From contig CAJMAX010000001.1 of NCBI GenBank assembly GCA_905211505.1, positions 1 through 64,000 of the forward strand: DNA of 64,000 bases. Direction: 5' to 3'. The stretch's first letter is position 1. Each line of letters begins with the position of its first letter. The notes under the pieces are model-generated. The model did not search any database, was not told where the DNA came from, and saw only the letters and a program-made list of their open reading frames with translations. The DNA is from an uncultured bacterium. Lineage in GTDB: Bacteria; Cyanobacteriota; Vampirovibrionia; Gastranaerophilales; Gastranaerophilaceae. The translations under genes were made by a program, and so were the position numbers. Positions 33,505 to 42,126 of the stretch are shown here, one piece after another.

Positions 33505-34828
33505 TTGAAGAGAGATATTTTATCATTTTTTTCATGTCTTTGTTCCAAGATCCATTCCACCTTTTTTGAATTATATCGGCAGGGCATACATCTTTCATTG
33601 TATATTCTTTAATTGAATCAAGAAACAGTTCTTCGCCTGTTTGAGCTTGTTTGAGGTATTTTTCAGCAATTTGGATAATGTTTTTTGCGTAATCAAGTAC
33701 TTTTTCTTTTTTTATTTTAGCTTGCAGAGCTTGTTTTGGAACATTATATCTTAGTTCTGAAAAATCTTTGTATTGAAGATGTTTTAATAAATCTTCGCAT
33801 TCGTCCATCGCAGAACTGTCATAAAAAATCCCCTTATATATAGCAAGAATTGCGTATTTTAAATCACCACCTACACAGTCATGATTACGTATTTCTATAA
33901 AATTACGCATTCTTACTTCAGGGAAATATAGATTTGCCTGTAGTTCATAGTCCTCAATGGTGGCCTGGTATCCGGAGTATCCATTTTTCATAAATTCTTC
34001 AAATGTTATATCTCCATTAATTTCTACAGGGTTGTTATCTCTTTGTATAAAAATCATAGGTGTTTTTAATACGCAGTCTATATAATCGTCAAATGAGAAT
34101 TCTTCACTGATTTTTCCGCAGAAGCCGCAACGGTCATTATCTGTATTTATCCAGCTTAACCCCCTAAATGTTTTATAACCAGTGTCTACTCCGCCGCGAA
34201 TTGGAGAATTTGCAAACATTGCAGTCATAAATGGAGATAATTTATTTGCCAGTTTGAATTTTCTCATAGCATCTTCTTGGGATTTGAAATCTATGCAGCA
34301 CTGGATTCCTGCAGTCTCTCTCATCATTACATCAGAAAGTATTCCCCAGAGGTATTTTGCCATTACTTTATATCTTTTTTTAGGGATAAGATTTATTGAT
34401 TTGTGCGTTGAATATGGGGACACTCCGTAATTTAAGAGTGTGATATTTGAATCTTCTAGTAAAGGTGTCATTTTTGAATTTAGATTGTCAATTTTGCTTT
34501 TTAGCTGGAATATTGTTTTTTCAGGTTTTGCACTAATTTCAATTTGAGCCCCTGGTTCCAGTGTTATTGTATCATGTGCGTTTTTTAATCCGATTATGTT
34601 TTTCCCATCTAGAATAAAATCCCAAGTCTCTTCTTTTGCAAATTTTTCTAAAAAGTTTTTTATACCATTATCACTCCAATAGTCTATAGCTTTGAAAGAG
34701 GTTGCCGAGATGGGTAATCTTTCAAATTCAATTCCAATTCTGTAATCTTCCGGTTTTTTATAACCTTTTGTATAAATTTTTAGAATTTCTTTTCTGTCTA
34801 ACTGAGTTTTTTGTTCAAGTTTAATCAT
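33497..34828 (-). CDS. gshA: Glutamate-cysteine ligase (GCS2 / plant-alphaproteobacterial type)
   Basis: A 443-residue protein. Visible elements: RIGIEFERLPIS, TITLEPGAQIEISAKP, GVSPYSTHKSINLIPKKRYK, MMRETAGIQCCIDF and FANSPIRGG, then EVRMRNFIEIRNHD. These are the ATP/glutamate-site blocks of GCS2-type GshA, which joins Glu and Cys as the first step of glutathione (or a related thiol) synthesis. No gshB lies nearby, so the end product could be gamma-glutamylcysteine. AGAGG before the ATG supports the start. The final bases overlap the cation efflux gene. Confidence 0.88.
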   Translation of the reverse strand: MIKLEQKTQLDRKEILKIYTKGYKKPEDYRIGIEFERLPISATSFKAIDYWSDNGIKNFLEKFAKEETWDFILDGKNIIGLKNAHDTITLEPGAQIEISAKPEKTIFQLKSKIDNLNSKMTPLLEDSNITLLNYGVSPYSTHKSINLIPKKRYKVMAKYLWGILSDVMMRETAGIQCCIDFKSQEDAMRKFKLANKLSPFMTAMFANSPIRGGVDTGYKTFRGLSWINTDNDRCGFCGKISEEFSFDDYIDCVLKTPMIFIQRDNNPVEINGDITFEEFMKNGYSGYQATIEDYELQANLYFPEVRMRNFIEIRNHDCVGGDLKYAILAIYKGIFYDSSAMDECEDLLKHLQYKDFSELRYNVPKQALQAKIKKEKVLDYAKNIIQIAEKYLKQAQTGEELFLDSIKEYTMKDVCPADIIQKRWNGSWNKDMKKMIKYLSSIT

Positions 34829-34924
34829 GCTAACCTCTTTGTTTTCATATTATTATAACATTATTTAAAATATCAAATAAAACTTTGTAAACATTTACCT
34901 GTGTGTGTTATTATAATTAGTAAG

Positions 34925-35767
34925 ATGAATTACTTCGAACGGGCAAGATACTTTAGAACTAAAAAACGTCTTGGACAAAACTTTCTTATAGATGGGGAAG
35001 TTATTCAGGATATTATCGAATTTGCAAATATAACACCGGAAGATACAATTGTTGAAATTGGTCCGGGGGTCGGCTTTGTGACAGAACAGCTTGTGAAATA
35101 TGCGAAAAAAGTTATTGTTATTGAGCTGGATGAAGAAGCTATAGTAGAATTAAAAAAATTGGATGCTCCGAATTTGGAAATTATTCATAATGATGTTTTG
35201 AAAACGGATTTGTCTGCTCTTTGTGATGAACAATTTAAGGTTGTTGCAAATATTCCATATTACATCACAAGTCCGATTATTGCTCATTTGCTTGGAGAAA
35301 TAGATGATTTAAATAATAAAAATCGAAATAAAATTAAAGATATTATTTTGATGGTTCAGGAAGAAGTTGCAAGAAGAATGGTTGCTAATGAAAATTCACA
35401 AGGTAAGCAGTACGGATTGCTAACTATATTGTCTCAGTTCTGGGCAGATGTTAAAATTTTAAGATTAGTTGGGCGAAAATGTTTTTATCCTGCTCCAAAA
35501 GTAAATTCTGCTCTTGTAAAACTTGATGTTAGAACTGAACCTAAATTAAAGCTATCAGATTATTCACATTTTAGAAAAACTGTTAAATCAGCTTTTTCTC
35601 AACGTAGAAAGAATATTAAAAACTGTTTGTTAAATGGCGGGTTTTTAAAAGATAATGTTGTGAAAGCCCTTGCGAATATGGGGTTGGATGAAAATATCAG
35701 AGGAGAAAAACTTTCTATTGAAATGTTTGGAAATTTGTCTGAGGAATTACTAAAAAATGCAAACTAA
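34925..35767 (+). CDS. rsmA: 16S rRNA dimethyladenosine transferase
   Basis: A 280-residue protein starting at ATG 34925 (MNYFERARYFRTKKRLGQNF). An upstream in-frame start at 34901 would add eight residues that the family lacks. Motifs: LGQNFLID, EIGPGVGFVTEQL (AdoMet loop), VIELDEEAI, NIPYYITSPI (target-adenine pocket) and FYPAPKVNSALV. It dimethylates two adjacent adenines near the 3' end of 16S rRNA. TATAAT at 34912-34917 leaves only seven bases before the ATG and no Shine-Dalgarno, so it may be leaderless. It overlaps ispE by 11 bases. Confidence 0.96.
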   Translation: MNYFERARYFRTKKRLGQNFLIDGEVIQDIIEFANITPEDTIVEIGPGVGFVTEQLVKYAKKVIVIELDEEAIVELKKLDAPNLEIIHNDVLKTDLSALCDEQFKVVANIPYYITSPIIAHLLGEIDDLNNKNRNKIKDIILMVQEEVARRMVANENSQGKQYGLLTILSQFWADVKILRLVGRKCFYPAPKVNSALVKLDVRTEPKLKLSDYSHFRKTVKSAFSQRRKNIKNCLLNGGFLKDNVVKALANMGLDENIRGEKLSIEMFGNLSEELLKNAN

Positions 35768-36560
35768 ATCAATAAAAATTCAATGCCCTGCAAAAATTAA
35801 TTTGAGTTTGAAAGTGGTAAATAAAAGAGAAGATGGGTTTCATAATATAGAAAGTATTATGCAAGCTATTAATTTGTTTGATTATCTCACAATTACAGCA
35901 GAAGAGTCAGTTGATTTTGGAATAATTTTGCAAGGTAACAGTAATGAAATTCCGTACAATGAAAAAAATCTTGTCTATAAGGCTGCCAAATTGTTTTGCG
36001 AAACTTGCAAGATTACGGATAAGAAAATTGTAGTATATTTAGATAAGAACATTCCTGTGTCTGCAGGGCTAGCAGGTGGAAGCACTGATGCTGCCGGAAC
36101 TTTTTACGGTTTAAATAAATTATTTGGAAATATTTTGCCAGAGTCAGAACTTCATAAACTGTGTGCAAATCTCGGATCAGATTTGAATTTTTGTCTTGTT
36201 GGCGGTTGCATGCTTACACGGGGACGCGGAGAAATTCTGGAGCCTAGTGAATTCAAAAATACTAAAGTGAATCTGATTAAACCAACAGATTTAGGAATTT
36301 CGGCAAAAGAGGCTTATACAAAATTTTCGCAAAAAATTGCTTTGAGTTCAACAGGACGAGATAATTATAAAAATGATTTAGAGTGGGCAGTAATTGAAGA
36401 TTACAAAGAGCTGCTGTTTATAAAAGAAAATTATCCGGATGCTATGATGACAGGATCAGGTTCTACGTATTTTTCGTTAAAGAATGAATTTTTTGAGCAA
36501 ACTGGTTACTGGGTAAAAAATGGTCTGGAAGCAATAAATTATGGAGTGAAGGAAGTTTAA
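35757..36560 (+). CDS. ispE: 4-diphosphocytidyl-2-C-methyl-D-erythritol kinase
   Basis: A 267-residue GHMP kinase. PAKINLSLKVVNKREDGFHN is at the N-terminus, the ATP loop is PVSAGLAGGSTDAAGTFYGL (about 101-120), SDLNFCLVGG carries the catalytic Asp, and MMTGSGSTYFSL forms the third GHMP motif. It phosphorylates CDP-methylerythritol in the non-mevalonate isoprenoid pathway; dxr of the same pathway is at 42127. It starts inside the end of rsmA, so translation is coupled. Confidence 0.95.
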   Translation: MQTKSIKIQCPAKINLSLKVVNKREDGFHNIESIMQAINLFDYLTITAEESVDFGIILQGNSNEIPYNEKNLVYKAAKLFCETCKITDKKIVVYLDKNIPVSAGLAGGSTDAAGTFYGLNKLFGNILPESELHKLCANLGSDLNFCLVGGCMLTRGRGEILEPSEFKNTKVNLIKPTDLGISAKEAYTKFSQKIALSSTGRDNYKNDLEWAVIEDYKELLFIKENYPDAMMTGSGSTYFSLKNEFFEQTGYWVKNGLEAINYGVKEV

Positions 36561-36586
36561 TTGCGTTTTTATTATTTTGTAAAGTA

Positions 36587-36621
36587 GCAGCCGGACTTTT
36601 TATAAAGTCCGGCTGCATTTG
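36587..36621. terminator. Bidirectional terminator between ispE and the 705-aa gene
   Basis: GCAGCCGGACTT-TTTATA-AAGTCCGGCTGC, a 12-pair stem, ends directly at the convergent gene's stop codon at 36622. Confidence 0.85.
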
Positions 36622-38739
36622 TTATTTGTGACTTTCAGCTCTTTTGCGTTCCCATTCTGCAAATTTATCAGGTGTCATTCTCGGAGAAATTGGTTTGCCT
36701 GTATCACAGTCTGTAGCCCACATTAATTTGCCATCACTTGCGGTATTGTATTTTCTGTCTTTACCGCCAGGTTTACCCTTAATGTTGTTTGCTCTATCAA
36801 CAGCATCATCTGCTAATTTGACAGTTTTACCGTTTGGTAATTGGAATTCATTCTTCAGTGCTCGACCTGTCAATTTGTTATTTTCGTCTCTTGAGTTTTG
36901 AATTGCATTATCTCCAGATGATAATTGTTTTTGTACTGCACGTCTGTCAGCTTCTGATAGTTCAGAACCGTCACTATTTACATATAATTTAGAATAGTGC
37001 CATGGACCACCGTATTTAATAACAGGGATTTCAGAACGAATATTTTCTTCATTTACATTATAACAATCTTCTTCAGGCTGTGGTGTTACCGGCGTACTTA
37101 CTGTTGGAGTACTTACTGTTGGTGTAGATACTGGTTCTTTAGTTTTTTCCGGTTCTACTAAGTGCGGATTATTTTTTACAAAGTTTGCGGCTTCGTAAGC
37201 AGCTACAAGTTCTCTAGTATTAACACTTTTGCCGGTTCTTTCACCAATGGAAGTTTGTAGAATTGCGGCTTTGATTTCTTTATCTCTATTTTTATCGCCT
37301 GTTATTTCCATATTAAGGATTTTATCCATAACAGCTTGATTAGCTTTTCCTGAAACTTTTGCTTTTTGAGATAATACTTCATCTACGCTGGCACCTTTAA
37401 AGATGTCTTTTTCGCCTCGGTCTTTAACTGTGATTGCTGCGATAACTGCTGGTAATACAGCTCCGGCTAAGCCTCTTAATGCCATTTCGCCTTTTGATAT
37501 TTTATTAGTAGCTTCTGCAACTTTTGTAGCTGTAGATGTTACTGTTGTTGTTTGAGTATCGGTAGCTTCAACTGAATCAAAGAATTCTTCTCCGTTTGAA
37601 GCTGTCCAATGGTTAGTTGCTGTAGCTGTAGCATTTGCTGTAGCTGTTGCTGTTGCTGTTGCGGCTGCGGATGCTACAGCTTGAGCTACTACACCTCCGC
37701 CAAGCAATCCGGTCAAAGCTCCTGTACCTAATGCTAGTGTTGCGGCTCCGGCTTTCATTACACCTGTGTAATTCTTTCTTACATCCAGACCAGCTGCTTC
37801 AAACATATCTTTTGTTGTTTTATTTTTAACTTCAGCACTGCCTTTTAGAACTTTTCTTTCATCAAGTCCAGCTTTGAAGTCAGAACCGGTGTATTGCAAC
37901 ATTGTTTTTTGGTATGCTTCGGTATTAACTGAACCATCTTCGTTAAACATTTGAGATGCATTATAGTCTCTTTGTATGTACTCAGCAGCTTTTACCATTA
38001 CTTGGAACGCTTTGTTTTTATCTGCCGGAGTTGCGCCGTTTTCATAAATATCTTTATATTTATTGTACGATTTTAATGCTTCTTCAACACTTGTTTTTGA
38101 TTTTTCATGAAGTCGTTTGGCTCCTTCTAAAGCTTTTCCATCTAATAATGTGTATTTAGGATTGTCTTTGTCCCAGGTTCCATCTTCTTTTGCTTGTTTT
38201 ACTGCAGCTTTATATTCATCTTCGTTTGTGTAAATTTTTTCCACTGCATCGTAGCGGTTCATGGCTTCTAAGTTTTTAGTAGCTGCTTTTGCAATTTTTT
38301 TAGCTTTTCTGCCAGTTACATCAAATTCAACTGCAGCTTCATCTTTTGTATCATATCTTTCTTGACCTCTTAAAGCTTTTGTATCGGTTGCTGCTATGTT
38401 GTCTCTTTTGGATTGGAATTCATTCAGTACGTTTTGGGCTTCTGTTTTTGTGTCAGGAGCTTTATATTGCGCAGCAGCTTTCATCTCAGCAACTTCTGCG
38501 GCTAATTTTTGTTGAAGTTCTGCTTTTTTAGCCTGTTGCTCAGTGGTTAGAGGTGGGGTGTCTGCATGTTCTACTGTTGTTTCACTTGTTGTTTTTGATT
38601 TTTCATCAAACTTTAAAATTGCAGTACTAAGTTCTTGTACTTTTGCAAAGTCTCCTTTTGCAGAGGCGGCATTTAGCTGAGCCACCAGTTGTGCTCTTTG
38701 AGCTTGGTTTGCACCATTCACACCATTTGTACCCATCAT
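36622..38739 (-). CDS. Large Ala-rich protein of unknown family (705 aa)
   Basis: Not recognised. Layout: residues 1-320 are Ala/Lys/Glu-rich and helical with probable coiled coils (EEALKSYNKYKDIYENG). At about 330-375 lies a hydrophobic Gly/Ala stretch (GAGALTGLLGGG-type) running into an Ala-Thr repeat, TATATATANATATAT. A second hydrophobic segment sits near 420 (GLAGAVLPAVIAAITV). At about 540-560 is a Pro/Ser/Thr repeat of the STPTV unit, and a distinct C-terminal domain of about 140 residues contains YGGPWHYSKLYVNSDG and KLMWATDCDTGKPI. The paired hydrophobic segments with a repeat linker suggest a surface or membrane-interacting protein. There is no N-terminal signal peptide. AAAGGA precedes the ATG. 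Confidence 0.72.
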   Translation of the reverse strand: MMGTNGVNGANQAQRAQLVAQLNAASAKGDFAKVQELSTAILKFDEKSKTTSETTVEHADTPPLTTEQQAKKAELQQKLAAEVAEMKAAAQYKAPDTKTEAQNVLNEFQSKRDNIAATDTKALRGQERYDTKDEAAVEFDVTGRKAKKIAKAATKNLEAMNRYDAVEKIYTNEDEYKAAVKQAKEDGTWDKDNPKYTLLDGKALEGAKRLHEKSKTSVEEALKSYNKYKDIYENGATPADKNKAFQVMVKAAEYIQRDYNASQMFNEDGSVNTEAYQKTMLQYTGSDFKAGLDERKVLKGSAEVKNKTTKDMFEAAGLDVRKNYTGVMKAGAATLALGTGALTGLLGGGVVAQAVASAAATATATATANATATATNHWTASNGEEFFDSVEATDTQTTTVTSTATKVAEATNKISKGEMALRGLAGAVLPAVIAAITVKDRGEKDIFKGASVDEVLSQKAKVSGKANQAVMDKILNMEITGDKNRDKEIKAAILQTSIGERTGKSVNTRELVAAYEAANFVKNNPHLVEPEKTKEPVSTPTVSTPTVSTPVTPQPEEDCYNVNEENIRSEIPVIKYGGPWHYSKLYVNSDGSELSEADRRAVQKQLSSGDNAIQNSRDENNKLTGRALKNEFQLPNGKTVKLADDAVDRANNIKGKPGGKDRKYNTASDGKLMWATDCDTGKPISPRMTPDKFAEWERKRAESHK

Positions 38740-39179
38740 TTGTCCTTTCTTTCTCTTATAGAATTTTGTACATTAATTTCACTATGTTTTTATAAACGTT
38801 TTATTGTCTCAAAAATTTACTTTTTTTATCTACTTTTTATATACTAAATAGCTCAAATGCAAATATAGTGTATTTATTAGTATGTTAAGAAATATTAATA
38901 AAACGTTTAGTTTTATGTTATTTATTTAATTTGGTTTACTTCTTATACGCATTTCTAACCTTTCTACAATTTTTACACAGTATCCTTTTATGTGAATAAT
39001 CGGTTTTTTAGAAATTTATCTTTAATAATTTCAGGTAAAATAATTCGTTTTCTGTTTGAAAGCCTTTCTATGCTTGGTTTTAGGTTGATTTACAAAAGTT
39101 CATAAAAGGCTGTTTATAATCTTAATATCTTTATGATTTTAACTTGCGTACAGGAAGTTAATTTGTTAAAATTTGAGAA
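38740..39179. other. Intergenic region with an AAACGTTT inverted pair
   Basis: No gene is seen in these 440 bases between two divergent genes. TAAACGTTTTATT (38793-38805) and its exact reverse complement AATAAAACGTTTA (38897-38909) lie 91 bases apart; each contains the palindrome AACGTT. An imperfect inverted pair AGCCTTT...AAAGGCT lies around 39060-39113. The TrmB promoter is at the right end. Confidence 0.55.
39144..39172 (+). promoter_or_regulatory. Leaderless-type promoter of the TrmB-like regulator
   Basis: TTGCGT (39144-39149), a 17-base spacer, TAAAAT (39167-39172), then seven bases to the ATG at 39180. AGGAAG lies inside the spacer and is too far from the ATG to act as a ribosome binding site. 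Confidence 0.6.
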
Positions 39180-39977
39180 ATGGATGATATTATAGAAAAA
39201 TTAAAAGAGTTTGGATTTAATTCTTATGAAGCAAAGGTTTACCTTGCGTTATTGAAAAAATATCCGGCAACAGGGTATGAAGTTGCGCAAATTGCAGATA
39301 TTCCACAGTCAAGGGCTTATGATTCTTTAAAATCTTTAGTTGTATCGAAAGTTGTTTTTTCTTCAGATGAAAAGCCTCAAAAGTATACACCGGTAGCACC
39401 AAAAGAATTGACACAAAGGTTTAAGCGTAAACTTAATTCGGCAATTGATTATCTTGAAAAAAAACTTCCGGATGTTAGAGATGATTATAATGAACCTATC
39501 CATACTATCACCGGATATAATAATATCTTGACGAAAGTTAGTGAGGTTATTAATAATGCTTCTCGTTCAATCTATTTGGAGCTATGGGCTGCCGATTATC
39601 AACAGTTGGCGGGTGTTATTGAGCAGGCATATGATCGCGGTATTGATATAAGACTTGTAGGATATGATGATTTGTCATCTCCTTATGGTATTGTTTATCA
39701 GCATGATGGAGCTAAAGAGGTTGAATATTTAACTGGAAGCAGATTAGTTTATTTATTATCTGATGAAACTGAATGTGTATTTGGCAGGATAGAATCTCAG
39801 GTTACCTGGACCAAAAATCCTGACGTGGCATATCTTTTAAAAGAGTTTATAGTTCACGATATGTATTTATTAGATGTAAATAAACAATTCCCTGAACAGT
39901 TGAAATACTTCTATGGTAATAGCTTTAGAAAGCTTAAAGACAAAATTGTTACAAAATCTTCCAGTTACAATTTGTAG
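39180..39977 (+). CDS. TrmB-family transcriptional regulator
   Basis: A 265-residue protein. The TrmB-type winged HTH covers residues 1-72 (LKEFGFNSYEAKVYLALL, ATGYEVAQIADIPQSRAYDS). A coiled linker (about 85-105) and a phospholipase-D-like TrmB effector domain follow (SRSIYLELWAADYQQL, DRGIDIRLVGYDD). TrmB proteins sense sugars or related ligands and are common in archaea, less so in bacteria. The nearby AAACGTTT inverted pair (38793-38909) is a candidate binding site, by position only. It starts from an apparently leaderless promoter. Confidence 0.85.
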   Translation: MDDIIEKLKEFGFNSYEAKVYLALLKKYPATGYEVAQIADIPQSRAYDSLKSLVVSKVVFSSDEKPQKYTPVAPKELTQRFKRKLNSAIDYLEKKLPDVRDDYNEPIHTITGYNNILTKVSEVINNASRSIYLELWAADYQQLAGVIEQAYDRGIDIRLVGYDDLSSPYGIVYQHDGAKEVEYLTGSRLVYLLSDETECVFGRIESQVTWTKNPDVAYLLKEFIVHDMYLLDVNKQFPEQLKYFYGNSFRKLKDKIVTKSSSYNL

Positions 39978-40081
39978 CATGCCGTTTTTTTAATAAATAT
40001 TTACTTTTATATGTTTATTTAAGGTTTATAATTATAGAATAAATGTGAATAGAACATGTATTTTGGGAGAATAAAAGGGAC

Positions 40082-40714
40082 ATGGACGGATATAGCTTTG
40101 AGATAATTACCGGCCCAATGAGCTGCGGTAAAACAGAGGAGCTTTTGAGACGTATCAGACGTTGTATTATTGCAAAGAAAAAAGTAAAAGTTATTTCACC
40201 AGATGTAGATACAAGAGCTAAGGGTGATTATATCGAGTCAAGGAATGGTTTATGGCTTGATGCTATAAAGGTTAAGCATTCTGTTCAAATTTTGAGTTTA
40301 GTGCGTGATGCTGAAGTTGTTGCTATTGATGAATTACAGTTTTTTGATTCTAATATCGTTAAAGTTATAACTCAATTAATGAACGATGGAAAAAAAGTTA
40401 TTGGTACAGGTCTTGAGCTTGATTTTAAAGCTGAGCCGTTTGGTCCGATGCCTGAATTGATGTGTATTGCAACAAAAGTGGATAAATTGCATGCTGTTTG
40501 TATGAAGTGTGGATGTGAACATGCTACAAGAACTCAAAGATTAATTGATGGTCAGCCTGCAGATAAGAATTCTCCATTGATTATGATTGGCGGGGATGAA
40601 ACTTATGAAGCAAGATGTGTCAGATGTTATGAATTACCGGACTCTGGTGCTAAGAAAAAAACGCAGGGTTTAAGTTATTACAATTTGATCACAGATAAGA
40701 TATATACATTATAG
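40082..40714 (+). CDS. tdk: Thymidine kinase
   Basis: A 210-residue type II thymidine kinase. The P-loop is GPMSCGKTEELLRRIRR (about 11-27), VVAIDELQFFD is the Walker B/catalytic region, and GTGLELDFKAEPFGPM is the lasso entry. Zinc cysteines appear as CMKCGC and CVRCY, and LSYYNLI lies near the end. There is a short insertion between the cysteine pairs (about 155-175). It phosphorylates thymidine in nucleotide salvage. GGGAG lies upstream. Confidence 0.94.
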   Translation: MDGYSFEIITGPMSCGKTEELLRRIRRCIIAKKKVKVISPDVDTRAKGDYIESRNGLWLDAIKVKHSVQILSLVRDAEVVAIDELQFFDSNIVKVITQLMNDGKKVIGTGLELDFKAEPFGPMPELMCIATKVDKLHAVCMKCGCEHATRTQRLIDGQPADKNSPLIMIGGDETYEARCVRCYELPDSGAKKKTQGLSYYNLITDKIYTL

Positions 40715-40719
40715 TAATG

Positions 40720-40752
40720 AATGTGGAATTTAAAATTTCACATTTTTTTTTA
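40720..40752 (+). terminator. Terminator of tdk
   Basis: AATGTGGAATTT / AAATTTCACATT imperfect stem followed by TTTTTTTTT just past the stop. Confidence 0.75.
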
Positions 40753-40855
40753 TATGTGGTAATATAAGCACAGTGATAATTCTTTAACTCGGAAACTTTT
40801 TCAGATTATTTTCGTCTAAGTTTACAAGAGGGAATTATTGGAGGTTTAGGTAAGA

Positions 40856-42076
40856 ATGAGAAAACTAATGAAGAAAAGTATTATATTCCTAGGTTTATTT
40901 ATTGTAATGTTTAGCTGGGTGATAAGATCAAATGTTCATGCGGCAACTCCTGCAGAATTGTATGATAATGTATGGCGATTGATTAATTCAAAATATGTTG
41001 ATCAAACAAACAATGAGCAGGATTGGTTAAAATGGCGTCATAAGTATGATAATGTTTTAAGGACGGAAGAAGACGCATATGTTGCTATTGATACAATGAT
41101 TGCCAGTTTGAATGATCCATATACAAAATTTCTGGATCCTAAGGCCTTTGCTGATGAAACCGGTTCAATTAAGGGTTCTTTAAAGGGTATTGGTATTCAA
41201 ATCGGTGTTAAAGATGGTAAATTGATGGTTATAGCACCTATCGAGGATACTCCTGCTGAAAAAGCTGGTTTGCTGGCTGATGATGAAATTTTATCTATTG
41301 ATGGTAAAAGTACAAAAGGTATAACTGTTGATAAAGCCGCCGATTTGATTCGTGGGGAAGAAGGTACTCAGGTTACATTGGTGGTTAAGCGTAAGGATTT
41401 AGAACCTAAAACGTATACTATTACACGTGCTGAAATTGAGATAAAATCAGTTTCTCAAAAAATTCCTGACAATATAAGTATGCCAAATGATATAGGGTAT
41501 ATTCGATTGAGTTCTTTTATAAGTCGAAATGCAGCTAAAGAGTTTTCAGATATCTTGACAAATTCACCGGATAAAAAAGCTTTTATTGTTGATTTACGTT
41601 CGAATCCTGGTGGGTTGTTAAGTAATGCAATTTATATATCAGATATGTTTCTTGATGGAGGAGCTATTGTTAGTACTGTTGATAGAGACGGGTATAAGGA
41701 AACTCAAAGGGCTTCAAAAGGTGTACTTACAACCAAACCGCTTGTTGTTATTTTGAATAAAGGTTCAGCTTCTGCAAGTGAGATTTTTTCAGGAGCAATG
41801 AAAGATAATAAAAGAGCTGTTTTAGTCGGTACGCAATCTTTTGGAAAAGGGTTGGTTCAAGAGATTAACAAGCTCCCGGATAATGCAGGTATAAATATCA
41901 CAATTCAAAAATATTTAACACCAAATGGTACTGATATCCATAAAAAAGGTATTACTCCTGATATTGTTGTTGATTTAACCGATGAAAATATAAAAAACAA
42001 GGATGATGTACAGTTGAAAAAAGCAATTGATGTAGCGAAAAGTTTAACAAATGGTACTTTTGTTGTTGCTAAGTAG
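40856..42076 (+). CDS. ctpA: Carboxyl-terminal processing protease (S41)
   Basis: A 406-residue protein. An N-terminal signal or anchor (SIIFLGLFIVMFSWVIR, about 8-24, then AHAAT-like VHAAT) exports it to the periplasm. A PDZ domain at about 100-185 (GSLKGIGIQIGVKDGKLMVI, AEKAGLLADDEILSIDG) is followed by the S41 catalytic core. The core has LRSNPGGLLSNAIYISDMFL, the serine in NKGSASASEIFSGAM and the lysine in SFGKGLVQ. CtpA-type enzymes trim or degrade envelope proteins and peptidoglycan hydrolases. GGAGG precedes the start. Confidence 0.95.
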   Translation: MRKLMKKSIIFLGLFIVMFSWVIRSNVHAATPAELYDNVWRLINSKYVDQTNNEQDWLKWRHKYDNVLRTEEDAYVAIDTMIASLNDPYTKFLDPKAFADETGSIKGSLKGIGIQIGVKDGKLMVIAPIEDTPAEKAGLLADDEILSIDGKSTKGITVDKAADLIRGEEGTQVTLVVKRKDLEPKTYTITRAEIEIKSVSQKIPDNISMPNDIGYIRLSSFISRNAAKEFSDILTNSPDKKAFIVDLRSNPGGLLSNAIYISDMFLDGGAIVSTVDRDGYKETQRASKGVLTTKPLVVILNKGSASASEIFSGAMKDNKRAVLVGTQSFGKGLVQEINKLPDNAGINITIQKYLTPNGTDIHKKGITPDIVVDLTDENIKNKDDVQLKKAIDVAKSLTNGTFVVAK

Positions 42077-42091
42077 AAAATATAGTATGAG

Positions 42092-42123
42092 AAAGCGGCT
42101 TTGGTTTAAACCAAAGCCGCTTT
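42092..42123. terminator. Bidirectional terminator between ctpA and dxr
   Basis: A perfect 32-base palindrome, AAAGCGGCTTTGGTTT and its complement, between the convergent stops at 42076 and 42127. Confidence 0.9.
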
Positions 42124-42126
42124 AAA

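Noticed and set aside
37560-37680. Short tandem repeats suggestive of a repeat array
   Set aside because: They are the codons of the Ala-Thr run in the 705-residue protein, with units of three to six bases and no spacers, so not CRISPR.
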